Source: Cucumis sativus (Eukaryota; Streptophyta; Magnoliopsida; Cucurbitales; Cucurbitaceae). Taken from it: a stretch of DNA of 64,000 bases. Shown here in pieces: positions 25,156 to 37,743 of this stretch. The stretch covers positions 22,214,272-22,278,271 of the forward strand of contig NC_026659.2 in assembly GCF_000004075.3 (NCBI RefSeq), read 5' to 3'. Position 1 is the first letter of the stretch, and every line of letters begins with the position of its first letter. Under the pieces are notes generated by a model that saw only the letters and a program-made list of their open reading frames with translations, did no database searches and was not told the DNA's origin. The translations under genes and the position numbers were made by a program.

Positions 25156-26107
25156 TAAAATAATAAATATTCTACATGAATATGTCTACCTAATGAATAT
25201 ATAATATATATCATATGTTTGACTATCTATATATATATATATATATAATAAATAATTATAACAATTTTCACAAAAATAGTGAAAAGACAAAAATTGAATA
25301 AATGAATTAAGATATATATTATATAATGTATGGTATCTTATTAGAATTAAAGACACATGACGATTACTATATATATGTACACACTAGGAAGTACATAATA
25401 TAGGCTTATGTCTATTACAACATATACTAAGAAGTACATAATTAGTACATATGAAATATAGGATGAAAAAAGGAAAATAAATTTGTGAAACCTAAATCTC
25501 AGTGAATTAGTTATTTAAAATTTTTTGTAAAACTATAAATCAAAATTTAAATTTGTCATATGGAAACATAATATACAACCATTGTTTTTAAATTTATGTT
25601 TTCAGATTCTATACCAAAGACGTTATAAAATTTTCAAAAGCTAAAATAAAAGTATTTTAATTATTTAAAATTAAACTTATAATGAAGACTGATTCCACCA
25701 CAAATTTCCTTATTTTGTGGTCTATTTATAAGCGGATTAGAAGGGTCCTGGAAAATGGAAAATCGAAATTCGAGTAAGAAAGATAATATATAATTTAGAA
25801 AAGAAATAAACCGTAAATTTAAATCTAGAAAACAAACTCAAAATCATTATAAAACAAAGCCGTAATTGTCAACATAAATGTGACAAAGAGAGGACGCGGG
25901 AGATGATATTAATAAGGCCACTTTGGGAAATATGAAATTGTGGTGTTAGGTAGGGTTGGGAAGAATTATAAAGAATCCCTTACATTTGCTGAAAGGTCCT
26001 TTTCAAATTTAAAGTATCCTATTAGTCCTTGCTTCCCCTTACGACTCAGTACTCAAACTGACCCTCCACTTGGAGTGGGCCTTGTTTACACCTTAACCAT
26101 AAAATCA
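25156..26107. other. AT-rich intergenic DNA and promoter of the translocator gene
   Basis: TA microsatellite near 25228-25250, otherwise AT-rich until about 25870. Base composition becomes balanced from 25880 onward, consistent with a promoter for the gene at 26350. No TATA box was assigned with confidence. Confidence 0.4.
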
Positions 26108-26281
26108 ATGGCGCCATTTTCTCACTCTTCATCTCAATCATCACTCCCCTCATTTTCTGTTTCAGCCATTGGTTTCCATGCCCCATTCATTCTTCCAGAT
26201 CCTTCTTCTCTCCTCCAATCGCCGCCCCATCGCCGGACCTCCTCCCCCTCCCCCCACGTGAAATGCGTGTTTCACGTGTGA
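26108..26281 (+). other. 57-codon upstream ORF or alternative first exon, transit-peptide-like
   Basis: The ORF starts MAPFSHSSSQSS and continues Ser/Pro-rich with almost no acidic residues, like a plastid transit peptide. It ends 68 nt before the translocator ATG and is in a different frame (frame 2 versus frame 1 of the window). It may be an upstream ORF in the leader, or an alternative first exon using a GT within the CACGTG motifs near its end. I could not find an obvious matching acceptor. Confidence 0.4.
26255..26278. promoter_or_regulatory. palindromic pair of G-boxes
   Basis: CACGTGAAA (26255-26263) and its exact inverse TTTCACGTG (26270-26278) face each other across 6 bp, 72 bp before the translocator ATG. 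Each half contains CACGTG, the binding core of plant bZIP (HY5, ABF) and bHLH (PIF) factors. The pair overlaps the last codons of the upstream ORF. Confidence 0.55.
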
Positions 26282-26285
26282 ACAT

Positions 26286-26311
26286 TTCTTCTTCTTCTTC
26301 TTCTTCTTCTT
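26286..26311 (+). repeat. (CTT)n microsatellite in the translocator 5' leader
   Basis: An uninterrupted CTT/TTC run of about 26 bp lies 40-60 bp upstream of the ATG at 26350. Pyrimidine-rich leader microsatellites of this kind are common in plant 5' UTRs. Confidence 0.85.
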
Positions 26312-26349
26312 ATATTCTTAATCGTCTGTGAGATTTTTCTTTCATTGAG

Positions 26350-29300
26350 ATGTGGAATAACGCTGTAATGGCTTTGGCTATCTCGTTTTCCCCTAATTCT
26401 ATTGCTACGGCTACTGCGGCTATTCCATGCCCTAACCGAACCCCTAATTTCCCTCACTTTTCGCACATTCTTCATTTCCGTTCTCACGAATCAATTCCAT
26501 GGCGTTCTTCTTCTTCTTCATCCATCTCTGGTTCTTCGTTTGGATTTACTCCGAGGTTTGAGAAATTTGTTGTAATGGCTGCTTCCTCTGTGCCGGAGAG
26601 TGCGGGGGAGGGTGTGGAATCGGTTGATTTGGTTCAGAATCTCCGGCTTGGTGCAATGTTTGGGATTTGGTATCTTTTGAATATCTACTACAATATTTTC
26701 AACAAACAGGTTCTTCACCTCCTAACTCCATTTTTTTTCTTCTTTTCATTTTTTGCATTACTAGAAAAACAGTTTTTCTGTTGGGATCAGGAGGAAAAAT
26801 ATATATATTTGTTTTATTTATTTCAAAATAATGGTGAAAGTTCATTTATTTCAAAATATGGGTAGTTTTTGTCCATAATTTTATTTGTATGTGTGACAAA
26901 GAATTGGAAAATTACGATGAAACACATCAAAATATTTTAAAAATTTTGGTGAAATTTCAAATTCATATATATAATAAAAAAAAGAAGTTGCTTATTGATC
27001 ATTTTGTTTTTCTTTTCTTATTAATGAAATTGACAAAGCTAACCCAATACTAAAAATATATAGTTTTTGTTTTCGAAAGTTTTTCTTTTTAAATTAAATA
27101 AATAAAATTAAAACCTGAATACGGACGTTCACATCTATAGTTTGAATTTTTAAAAAATTACTGCAAATCTAATTTCTATTTAGGTTAAATTTTGTTTTAA
27201 TTTGGTTCTTAAATTTTAATATTTACATTTTAGTGTATGTTTTTCTTTAATTTTTTTTTTAATTATCATAGGTGGACCAAGTCCCTTTGCCTTGTAGGTC
27301 CATTAATAATTAATTTGTGAACTTCTCCCTCCTTCTATTATTTGAAAGAAAAAACATGAAACTTAAATGGATTATGGACAATTGTAAACCCAACTTAAAT
27401 GGTTGTTATTGCACTAACAAATTTTCAAAATTTTGGATTTTATCATGGGGCATAATCAATCGAATTGAGTTTAAATTTAAGCTTTATCTTAGAAAATCAA
27501 TAGAAGAAAAACAGTAATAAAACGTTTTCAAATTTTGCTTGATGACTACACGTGTGAAAGGAAAGTTCATTATTTGTCGTATCTAATTAACACAAATCCT
27601 TTTCATTCTCTGTCAAAATTTTGTCTTTCATTTGCTTTGCTGCATCCATATCCAATTGGATATTTTTATACACCATATATATATATATATATGTACATGA
27701 CAATAACATCCACAAGTTAAAAAGTGTAAATATATTTATACTTTTAAAAAGTATATATCAGATAAATAATTAAAGTACCTCCAAAATTTCTAATTACATT
27801 GTCCATTTCTTACCAATTAAATTTGACAACAATTATAGTCTTCTATAATTTTTTCAAACTTAGATAAAGAGTTTCAAACGTCCCAATTTTGGGTTCTTTT
27901 GATTTATTAATTTTAGTGATTAGGTAAGAAATTAAATAGAAACTCCTACTTTTTACTTTTTAGCAAAAGGTAATACGTGCTCTTTATTGTAACAATATTC
28001 TTCTTTTCTTTACAAATTAAGTTATTGTTAGCTCAAATTTAATGTTCAACGGTTCCTTTAACAACCATATGTAATAGCTTATATCTGTTCCATTCACCAG
28101 GTTTTATAATAAAAAACACTTTATCAAATGTAGCAAAAATAAACCAAAATAGTTATAAAATATGCAAGTCTATTGATATCTATCATCTTTGAATTCTAAA
28201 ATTTTGTTTTAATCGATTTTCTCTTAAATAATTTTTCAAAGTAAAATGTAATTTTTTTTTGTCATCTACTTCTTTTTTTTATCTTTCCTCTTATTCTTTT
28301 AATAATTATTTTCCATTTTGAATGTCATGTCCACATTTAAATTTTTTTAAAAAGGTTCAAAACCTTTTAAAGCTATTCCTAAAACTTTGAGAATAAAATA
28401 ATATATTCTGAAACTTTAGGGATGAAACAAAGTTTTTTAAAGCTCGTAGGGTAAAAAATAATTTTTCAACTGTTAAGTGTCTTTTTTTTTTTTTTGTTTT
28501 ACCCTCTCTTGATAAATTTAAGTTTTAAATAGCGAAAGCTTAACTTTTCACCCAAAAAAAGAAAGTGAAAACTAAAGCATTGGGGCAAAATTTTCTTTGC
28601 AGTAATTAATTAGGATGAAATTATAATATGTGTAGGTTTTGAAAGCCTTTCCGTTTCCAACTACGGTGACAGCTTTCCAGTTCGGGTGTGGTACGATCAT
28701 AGTAAACTTAATGTGGGCTCTTAATTTTCATCACAGACCCAAGATCAGTTCATCCCAGGTATTACCTTTAACCCCTATTCTGTTAAACTTTCTAATCACA
28801 TAAAATTAAATTTGGTATAATCCTGATGGGTTTCTGTTGCTATTTCAACGGTAATGATTATGTACATGGATTGCTTTTAATCACGATTGCTTAAGCATTT
28901 TGCAATGGTAGTTACCATTGAGGTTGTTTACTATTATAAATATCATTATCTTTTTTACTCTTACCATTTAGAGTCAATCGGTAACGGTATATGTAATAGT
29001 AACTGTAACTATGACTAATCCATAATTCTCCTTGTGTCATAGTAAGATATCTATAAGGGTATGAGGAAAAACTTGAATAATTCATTCAAAAGTATCTAAT
29101 GGATTCCACGTCATTTTCAAATGTAACGAGGTTAACCATCCTCAGTTCTATAATTGGATTGCATTTGTTGATTAAGAATTAAAATGTGTCTCACATATTA
29201 TTTACGCTTATAGAATACATGTAAAAATTAATAAACGTAATCAAATGGAATCCACTTTTTAGATTTCTATTAATAGATCATATTTTCAGAAAATAAACAT

Positions 29301-32300
29301 AACTTAGTATCTAGTAATTTATTTAACCCTAAACTTTTGTTAGCTATAAAAATAGACCAATTAGACAAATGGAGCATAGTTTAACATAGTAATCTAACAT
29401 ATACACCTATCCTTGATGTTGGATATTTAAATTTAGCATACCAATGGTTGTACTTAAAAGTGACCAAGTAAAATATTGGTATATGTTACTGAGATGTTGA
29501 AAATCTCACATTAAAAAAAACCAAGAGAACTCACGCTTTTTATAAAATAGATGAGCTATTCCTTTTATTGTTATTTAATTTTGAGATAGAACCTTATATT
29601 GTTAAATATGGTATCAAAGTTCATAATAATCTCAAGTGGATATTCAGTCCAAATAAAATGAAATTAAGATCCGATAAAAACTTGTGAATCCAAAGAGTTA
29701 TCATTTTAAAGGACATGTTGAGAATCTCCCATCAATAAAAACAAAGGAACAATTCATACTTTTTTAGATAGAACCTTTGATAGTATATTAATAATAATTG
29801 ACAAACTCATGAAAAACAACTTTTTAACTCACCTCTTAAACCATAAGGATCAAGTTTGAAAAACATTATCCAAACATTAATATGGTTTTAGTATTCACTA
29901 TTCAGTTGGTCATTTTTATTTTATGTAGGAATACAGTGATCGAATTTAGTTAGTAATTTGTATTTGATATTTATTATTCAGTTTGCTACCATTCTTCCAC
30001 TGGCTGTAGCGCATACAATGGGAAACATATTAACCAATGTGAGTCTTGGGAGAGTTGCGGTTTCATTTACTCACACCATCAAAGCAATGGAGCCATTTTT
30101 CACTGTCCTTCTCTCTGCTTTGTTTTTGGCTGAGGTACCTCAACTTCACTATCCACTTTTTTTTCGGTTGATGTTTAAATTGGCCTCATAGATCATACTA
30201 ATTTTGGAAGAATCTAATATGTGAATGATAGCAAAATAGGACATTCTAAACATTGGATAAAAGATTAAATCAAGTTTGGCTTACTTGTATCGCTAGGTCC
30301 ACTTTAAAATTTTTTATTGAAAAAGTGATTGAACACCGAGATTGCAATTAAAAATTTAACCTATTCACTTTATATGCAAACTATATATTGTTTTGAGCTT
30401 TCTCAATGAAAAACTAAATAAGATTTGGAAACTCGGTGGCCAATCTTAACCATGATGGACCGAGAAAAACTGTTTTAACGAATTTTCTAGAAGGGTGAGA
30501 GTTGTGAATCTGTCATGGATGGAAACTTGTTTAGATTAGTTCAGACAATTTCACTAATTTCTTACTCTGATTAGAATTTGGATTGATGAACTGTGTGAGG
30601 AGTGAGTCTAAAATAACTTGATTTACCCTAAATAAACTATGAAAAAACAATTGTGGTAACAGGTTGTGAGATTGGTGATTAATGAATAAAAAAATTGATC
30701 AACTTTTGTGCTGCATTCACATGCAGAGGCCCAGTTTTTGGGTTGTTTTTTCTCTGGTTCCCGTTGTAGGAGGAGTGGCACTCGCTTCTTTTACTGAAGC
30801 CTCATTTAATTGGTAAGATATAAGATCCTCATCTTACTTATTTTCACATCCAATCTAAACAATCAAGAATGTCTGATTCAGAGACATTTTTGAGTTTAGT
30901 TTTCGATTATATACCTACACCAAATTGATTCTCGTTGTTTGGAAGGAATTTTGAAGTGCTTAAAAAACTAACAACCTTAAAATAATGTGTAACAAGCCTC
31001 TGATTTTGGGTTACAGGATTGGCTTCAGCAGTGCCATGGCTTCAAATCTTACCAATCAATCACGTAATATCTTCAGCAAAAAGCTCATGGTCCACAAAGA
31101 GGTACGAGCTGAACTTTCTATACTTCAGTGTTTTCAAAATAACACATAAAGTCTCTGATGACTGAACTCTTTGCTAAGAATTTTCTTAGACAAAAATGAC
31201 TATAAATTACTTTTCTTATTGTCAATTTGTGTTTTGAGATGAAACATCATGATATTTAGTATCATAACCTACACTGAACGGAAATTCAACCGAAGAATGA
31301 TAAACTCAAATAGGTACTACTATCTTAAAGGGAAAGATGCTTGAATTATTCCTCTCCATGGGAACTTGTTTTGCGATGGAACTAATGTTTATGCAATATA
31401 GTATTGGACCTAATACACCTTATGATTTTTAGTTGAATGGCTTGTTTTATCTTATTTTATTTTTTAATCTCTTGGTCTTTAATTATTGGGTGTTTTTGAG
31501 CAGGCACTGGACAACATCAATTTGTTCTCTGTAATTACCATCATTTCGTTTATCCTGCTGGTTCCCTCGGCTCTTCTCCTTGAAGGCACTAAATTTAGTC
31601 CTTCATACTTGAAATTAGCTGTAAGTGAAATGAAATACATTCCATTAGTAAGTTCCGTGTAATTCTTTGGTTTCTTTTGTTTTCTATTTTTAAAAATTAA
31701 TCGTATAAACACACACCCCTTCCACCCTTAAACAGTTTTAAAATTTTGGTTAACAATTCAACACTTTTACTCTAGAAACATTCAAACCATGGTAAGAAAT
31801 CAAGTGGAATTATGCTTAATTTTCAAAAATGAAAAAGAAAAAACGCAACGGTTATCAAACGGGTTTAAGAATTTATTTGCTTCATTTACAATATTGCCAC
31901 TAATGGGGCCTGTTTCTAATCTTCTTAATTATTATTTCAGGCAAATCAAGGGTTGAATATTAGAGAACTATGCATTAGGTTACTTCTATCTGGCATCTGT
32001 TTTCATAGTTATCAGCAGGTTACTAAATTTTCATACACATTCCTACATCTGTGTTTAGTTCCTTACGTTGTAAGGTCGAAACATGGATATCAAAACAAGA
32101 AAAACTCGATGACCAAATCAATATTTGTTGGTTTTGCTGGTTGGGCAGGTTTCATATTCAATACTACAAGAAATTTCACCGGTGACCCATGCAGTAGGAA
32201 ATTCTTTGAAGCGAGTGGTGGTTATAGTGTCTTCGGTTATTTTCTTCCAAACAACAGTCTCACCTCTAAACGCCCTTGGTATTTTTTTCTCATACCCTTC

Positions 32301-33483
32301 TTTACAATTTGCTTAATACATTTAGGCTTCCTTCAATTTAAGGGAAATTGCCATTAAAATAATAATCTAAATTACTGAAATGGTTACCATCATAGGCTCA
32401 TCCAGTGTTTGATAAGTGGAATTAGAAATTTTAAAGTTAATATTTTGGAGTTGGTAAGTCTCTTTGATATGAAAAAAATAAAAGTAAAAGAAAGATAAAA
32501 TGACTTAATAAAGGTGCAAAATTCAATTGTAAACCTTTTTAAGTTTAGAACTTGTCGGGTAGAAAACGTGAAAACTAAAATTTGAGAAACAAGATATTTA
32601 GTAAAAATAGAGTTATATTTGATGTTTTCATACACGTTTAGTCTCAGATTCATAAATTTGAACTTTAATTAAAATAATGTTTAAATGTGTTTGATATTAT
32701 ATATTTATAAATCATAAAATTAGTCTAACAATAAATTATTATTTATAAATTATATTTATTTACAAATAAAATTTCTTTAAAAAAGTTGGTCAAATTGTAA
32801 TTCTAGTTCACATAGTTCGATAAAACTTCTCATATGTAGTTCTTATGGTTTGAAAAACCTTCATGTAATAGTCCATATGAACGAGACTATTTTCTATGAG
32901 TTTATCAAATCAAAGACTCCATACCAAACTATAAGTATAATAAATTATAGAGACCAAATTTTTAATTTTAACATAAAAGAGGGGTTTTAAAAATTTAAAA
33001 AAAAAATTAACTAACTATTTACATTACATTTTAGGGAACTAAACTATTTTTTTTTTCAATTTTACTATGAAATATAAATATTTTGTCAAAAAAAACATTT
33101 TCCTAAAAAGATTTATGGTTATTATTTTGCAATAATTATATAATTTATAATACATTACATAATAAAAAATAGCTCTATTAAATACATAAAGAGGGGACTA
33201 GTTAGCATTTTGGAAAAAAAATCCAAACTAATATTAAAAAAAAAGTTTAAAGAACAAAATTCACAGGTCAAAGTTGGTTTAAACGTTTACCATAGAGATC
33301 ATGGTTGGTTCAATATAGATTTGAGGAAAAAAGAAAAAGAAAAACCAACTCCAACCAACAGTTGCACACTCCAACATTACAACTGTGATTTTAATTTTGG
33401 TTGCAGGAACGGGCATAGCTCTAATGGGAGTTTTCTTGTACTCAAGGGCTAAGCGTATGAACTCAAAACTCAAGTCTTTGTAA
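26350..33483 (+). CDS. PPT2: phosphoenolpyruvate/phosphate translocator, plastid inner envelope, PPT2-like, 9 exons, 402 aa
   Basis: Exchanges cytosolic phosphoenolpyruvate for plastid phosphate, feeding the shikimate pathway and fatty-acid synthesis in plastids lacking full glycolysis. Exons: 26350-26709, 28636-28758, 29982-30134, 30727-30812, 31017-31101, 31504-31620, 31941-32018, 32149-32278, 33407-33483. Residues 1 to about 85 form a Ser/Pro-rich transit peptide. The TPT domain of the drug/metabolite transporter superfamily starts at [20 protein letters not shown] (about 99-118). It includes [49 protein letters not shown] and a final [17 protein letters not shown], with several hydrophobic membrane spans. 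The [17 protein letters not shown] block is closer to PPT2 than PPT1 of Arabidopsis as I recall them. Start: ATG 26350; ATG 26371 (MALAISF) is in frame and equally plausible, giving 395 aa. Introns 1, 2 and 8 each exceed 1 kb and contain repeats. Confidence 0.94.
29495..29790 (+). mobile_element. TRIM-like miniature LTR retrotransposon in PPT2 intron 2
   Basis: Two related blocks start TGTTGAAAATCTCACAT (29495) and TGTTGAGAATCTCCCAT (29716). Each ends with GATAGAACCTT plus a short tail, as 5' and 3' LTRs would; the second lacks about 40 bp internally. Just after the first block, TGGTATCAAAG (29609-29619) resembles the tRNA-iMet primer-binding site TGGTATCAGAGC. AAAGGACA before the second block may be the polypurine tract. 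There is no coding capacity and no clear target duplication. Confidence 0.55.
32790..33080. repeat. foldback-like repeat in PPT2 intron 8
   Basis: Intron 8 (32279-33406) contains a stretch with inverted phrases, for example TAGTTCTTATGGTTTG against CATACCAAACTATAAG. It ends in TTTTAGGGAACTAAAC. It resembles dispersed plant foldback elements, but the boundaries are unclear and no target duplication was identified. Confidence 0.3.
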
Positions 33484-33514
33484 ATTATTATTATTATTTT
33501 GGATATTTATAATT

Positions 33515-33705
33515 TGTGGCAATTTTAAGAATAGTAATTAAGTATGTAACAACAATTTTAAAAATTGTAAATATAGCAAAATCTATCATCATAGATCAAT
33601 ATTTGCAACATGACCTATAAATAAAAAACTTCGATAGATTTTGTTATATTTATGATTTTTTTAAAAATATTGTTATATACTTAATTATTTTGAATCTAAT
33701 TGCTA
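33515..33705. repeat. long imperfect palindrome just after the PPT2 stop codon
   Basis: The left arm includes AATTAAGTATGTAACAA and AATATAGCAAAATCTATC. The right arm carries their complements GATAGATTTTGTTATATTT and TTGTTATATACTTAATT. The arms are about 80 nt each around a loop near 33600-33630. It starts about 30 nt after the stop at 33483, so it may be transcribed in the 3' UTR. It belongs to the same palindromic family as the copies at 17.6, 34.7, 58.9 and 61.6 kb. Confidence 0.65.
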
Positions 33706-33860
33706 TATTTGCAACTATTCTTAATATTTTTTTTCCTCTCTTAGTTTTTATAACCACGTGTAACATACAACTAGAGTTTACTATACCACTAGAATTTGTA
33801 GTTTTTGTGTTTTCTTTTTGTCTCATATAATAGTCACTCTTTTTTCTCTTTCTTTTATAC

Positions 33861-34123
33861 CTCTAAACTATAGACTTGTATCAATTAACTTCAAACTAAT
33901 AGTTATATTAATTTAAAGTCTAAACTTTCAGGAGTGTGTTTAAATAAAACATTACGAAAGGCTTAAGTCGGATATAATTTTGTAAGTTTGGGGTTTAAAT
34001 CAATGCATTTATAAATGTTCAAAGTCTTAATGAATCTAATTGTTAGCTAGTATGAGGTTTATAAATTGATAAAACTCTAAAGTCATAATTTAAATTGATA
34101 CAAACCAAAAAGTTTAGAATATA
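33861..34123. repeat. foldback element, copy A of a shared family
   Basis: The ends are inverted: TCTAAACTATAGACTTGTAT on the left and, reverse complemented, TCTAAACTTTTTGGTTTGTA on the right, both running into ATCAATT. The centre AGGAGTGTGTTTAAATAAAA (from 33930) matches the centre of a second copy at 60281-60655. It is nonautonomous and of unknown superfamily. Confidence 0.55.
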
Positions 34124-34689
34124 CGGTAGATTAGAAGTTAATTGTTTGTTTAATAGACAATATTCAATAGTATGTTTTTGAGATTCATCGAATTCTAACG
34201 CCGTTTGTTTTCAAATTTTACTTTTTTTTTATCTCTTGGTTATAAAATTTTTATTTTTCAAAGTTTATTTTTCAAATTTTATTTATACTTTGTTTTTAAG
34301 TAAGATTGTTGTATAAAAATAGAAGTAAAAATTTTATAAATGTTCCAATTTTAACTCTTAATTCCAAATGTAAGAGTGAGTCTTGGGCTATTTATTCTCT
34401 TACAAAAAGAATATAATTAAAAAGGAGAAATTATTGTAAATATAAGGAATTTTGGGTGCATTGAAAATATAGAAAATATATGGAGGGTAGCTATGAAAAA
34501 AATTTCATTAACAAAATTGTAACATTATTTTTAACAAGACAATTATTGTATACTAGAAAAAAAGTTCACGTTTGACCTTTGAGTTAAATGAGCCAAAGAG
34601 TTAAATGAGCCAAATTTAATCTTAATTAAATTATAAATTTAAGTGAGTGAAAGTAATATTTTCATTTAGTTATATATTTTATTTAGAAC

Positions 34690-34855
34690 ATTGTTTCAAA
34701 TGTAGCAAAATATCATTGATAAATATTGATAAACTACTATTATTTATTACTAATTGGTAATGTCATTGTCTATCATTGATTGGTCATTGATATATATACT
34801 ATAAAAGTTTACTATATTTGTAAATATTTTCAACAACTTTGTCATTTAAAACAAC
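34690..34855. repeat. palindromic MITE-like copy, AATATAGCAAAAT family
   Basis: ATGTAGCAAAATATCATTGATAAA on the left is mirrored by TTTACTATATTTGTAAATATTTT on the right, with interior TATCATTGAT units. It is more diverged than the copy at 33515-33705. Confidence 0.45.
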
Positions 34856-34859
34856 TTTT

Positions 34860-36256
34860 TTTCATTTATATGACAAAGGGAAAATTAATAATCATTGAAA
34901 CATGCATGTTATTAGAGAACGAAAGTGCACTTCAATCACTAGATGATTTAGTATAGTATAAGAGCAGTTCGACTCCCTCAAGATTATGTTCTTTATATAT
35001 AACCAACATAATATCAATATTAGGAGTGAATCAAATTGCTCTTCAATCTCTCTAGATTTAGGTTCAAGTCTCACTTATATTTCTTATTTCAACAAAATTT
35101 TTAGATCCACTATTATTAACTTCAATTATTATTGAATTGTGATCATTTTAATTTGGTGTTTGTAAGGTTAATCTTTCTTTAGAAGGTTAATGATTATCGA
35201 ATGTTCAATATTACTGCAATAATAGTTTTTTTTTTAAAAATAGGAAATATGACCGAGAGAGAGAAATTTGTATCTAAATGGACTTAATTTTAAGATATAT
35301 TTTCAAAAAAAATTTAGAGAAAACCTACCGTTTTAGTCCTTATGTTTGAATGAATATGTGATTTTAGTCCTTTAAGTGTTGAAAGTCTTCAAGTTTATAT
35401 AACAATAAACCCATTTGGTCAACTAGTTTTAAAAAATAAATTTTCAAAGTCACTAAAAATAAATGTTTAATTTTTTAAAAAATAATTATATGATATTTAA
35501 AATTAAAAATAGTTGTAGAAAACATATAAATTTTAGAAGTTATTTCAAACTTAAAATGTTATATAATTATTTAAAATAGAAGTATAAAATTAAAACTCCA
35601 AAATCAAATAAATCTATTTTTATAAATTTGAAAATTAAAAAATTTTATTTTAAAATTTAGGGACTAGGAATTAAAAAGAATTTTTAAAAAGAGGAGAAAC
35701 TTATTTTGAGTTTGAGAAATAGCATAAAAAGAATGTTTATTTAAATTTTTTTATATTACTATCATTTTGAAATTTTCACATTTTATTTTATTTTGGAAAA
35801 TTTATAAAAATATATATATCTTTTTTTATAATTTTTGTATTCTATTGTTTTCAAAATAAATAATAAAGTAATAAAATAAAAGTTTAATCATACATGCATA
35901 TTACTTTATATGTTTTTTAAAAATTCAACAACATTAATTACATACTTAAATTATTTATGGAATTCTTTTTCCTTTTCACTAATTTCAGTATTTTTCTAAT
36001 TAATAATAGAGGTGCAATATTGGAATGTCATTATAATATTTGAACAATTATATGAAAATGCATAATTATTTTCGTGTCAGATCGTAAATAATTGAAGTTT
36101 TTAACATTAGTATGATATTGAGTTATACTTGATTCATTTTAAAAATAAAAGAGAAAGGATCAAAAACACAATATTTGACAAAATATTTATATTTGGTACA
36201 AAAATCGAAAAATCATGTATAATAAATTTGATCTTTTTAGTGGTTTTGTTCTTTGA
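34860..36256. other. AT-rich intergenic DNA
   Basis: No gene is seen. About 35330-35680 begins with TTTTAGTCCTTATGTTTG and ends near AATTTAGGGACTAGGAATT, an inverted arrangement typical of small foldback elements. A tRNA-like phrase near 34950 and 35050 was considered and rejected. Confidence 0.4.
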
Positions 36257-37743
36257 AGTCACTACAAGAAAACAAAGTTCTCGAAAGGCATGAAAAAAGT
36301 GTCGGAATTTGTCATCTATGCCGACATAGGCTTGAAGATGTTGAGACAACATACATCTTCTCTGACGCCACGCACGACGATGTCGAGGTAACGTTTCATT
36401 AATATAATAATAATTTTTCTCGACACCACACATCGGCTATTGCCCCAGCTACCGTCGACATGGCATTGGGTGACATTGAAAAAAGTGGAAATTATTATTA
36501 AAATTTCTATCAATGCCGACATATACTTGCATATCGTCAACCATTTGTCGACCTGTGACGACGTTGGGTTGACCACATTAGCAAATGTTCAACCTTTAAA
36601 TAATTATTGCAATCCTTCTCCGACGTCGAAAAGTGAAATGATGCGCTTTTTAAACCTTCAGTCGACGTAGGGTTTGACAACATCGGAAGAAAGTGTGACG
36701 TTTGAAAATTTTTGAAAACTTTTTCATTGCGCCATAATTAAGTGACTATGTCGAGAATACCTAGAGAAATATCGATGTAGTCACTTATGCCATCGGGATT
36801 AGGGGTTCTCACGACGTTTTTGAGCTGCATCGCGAGAACCACTATTAACAAAGTGTTATGTGTTCATAGAACACAGAACACACGAGAGTAAGAAAAGAGA
36901 AAGACGAAAGAGAAAAGAGAGAGAGTCGTTGTTTGTTGTGAGCCACTATTGTCGTCCTTCAAGTCCTTGCTCGTCGCTGTCCACCGCCCACCGTCCTCCT
37001 TTTCATCGTCGAGTTATTTCGTCATCTCTACATTTCGATAAAGAGTTGTATTTATTTATTTTTTTGTTTCAGAATAAATATATATTGTAGATTAGGTTGT
37101 ATGTATACTATTGTACATTGTATGTATAGATTGTGAATTGTAGATTATATATTGTATGTATGTTTGGTATTAAATTTGTTGCATGAATAATTAAATGTAT
37201 GATTGATATTAAATTGTATGTATAGGTTGTATATTGAAATTGTTGAAAGTTTTTTAATTAAAATTTATATGAATTGTTTAAGAATTAAATTATACGTATA
37301 TATTGAATTTTGAAAATTGTAATATGTTAGGATTTAAATTATTGAAATTGTGATTGTTATAGAGGGATTTAAATGTATTGAAAGTGTTGAATTGATGAAA
37401 TTGAGAATTTGTTGAAATAATCTAAATACTGGAAATTTTTATTGATTATTGTTATGGTTATCCTGCAGTTATGGTAGCATATAGTTTATTATTTGTGATT
37501 ATGATTTGTTTGCTAGAAGTAAGGTAGCGTTTATTTAGTTATACTATGGTAGCCTTTATTGTTTTATAATTTGTTCGCAGTGTTAGGTGGCTTCTAACGC
37601 TTGTTAGTTGGAAGCGTTAGATAGATTTTTTAGTTTAAACCTAGATACTTGTGAGGTGTACCTGATTCATGGAGTAACCTTTTAGCATTTGAGAGGAAGA
37701 ATGTAAGACTAAGTAAACGTACTTATGTTCTAGGTCTTTAACG

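Noticed and set aside
34895..35070. tRNA-derived SINE with A-box-like TAGTATAGTATAAGAGC and B-box-like GGTTCAAGTC
   Set aside because: The boxes are too far apart, a cloverleaf does not form, and no poly-A tail or target duplication is visible.
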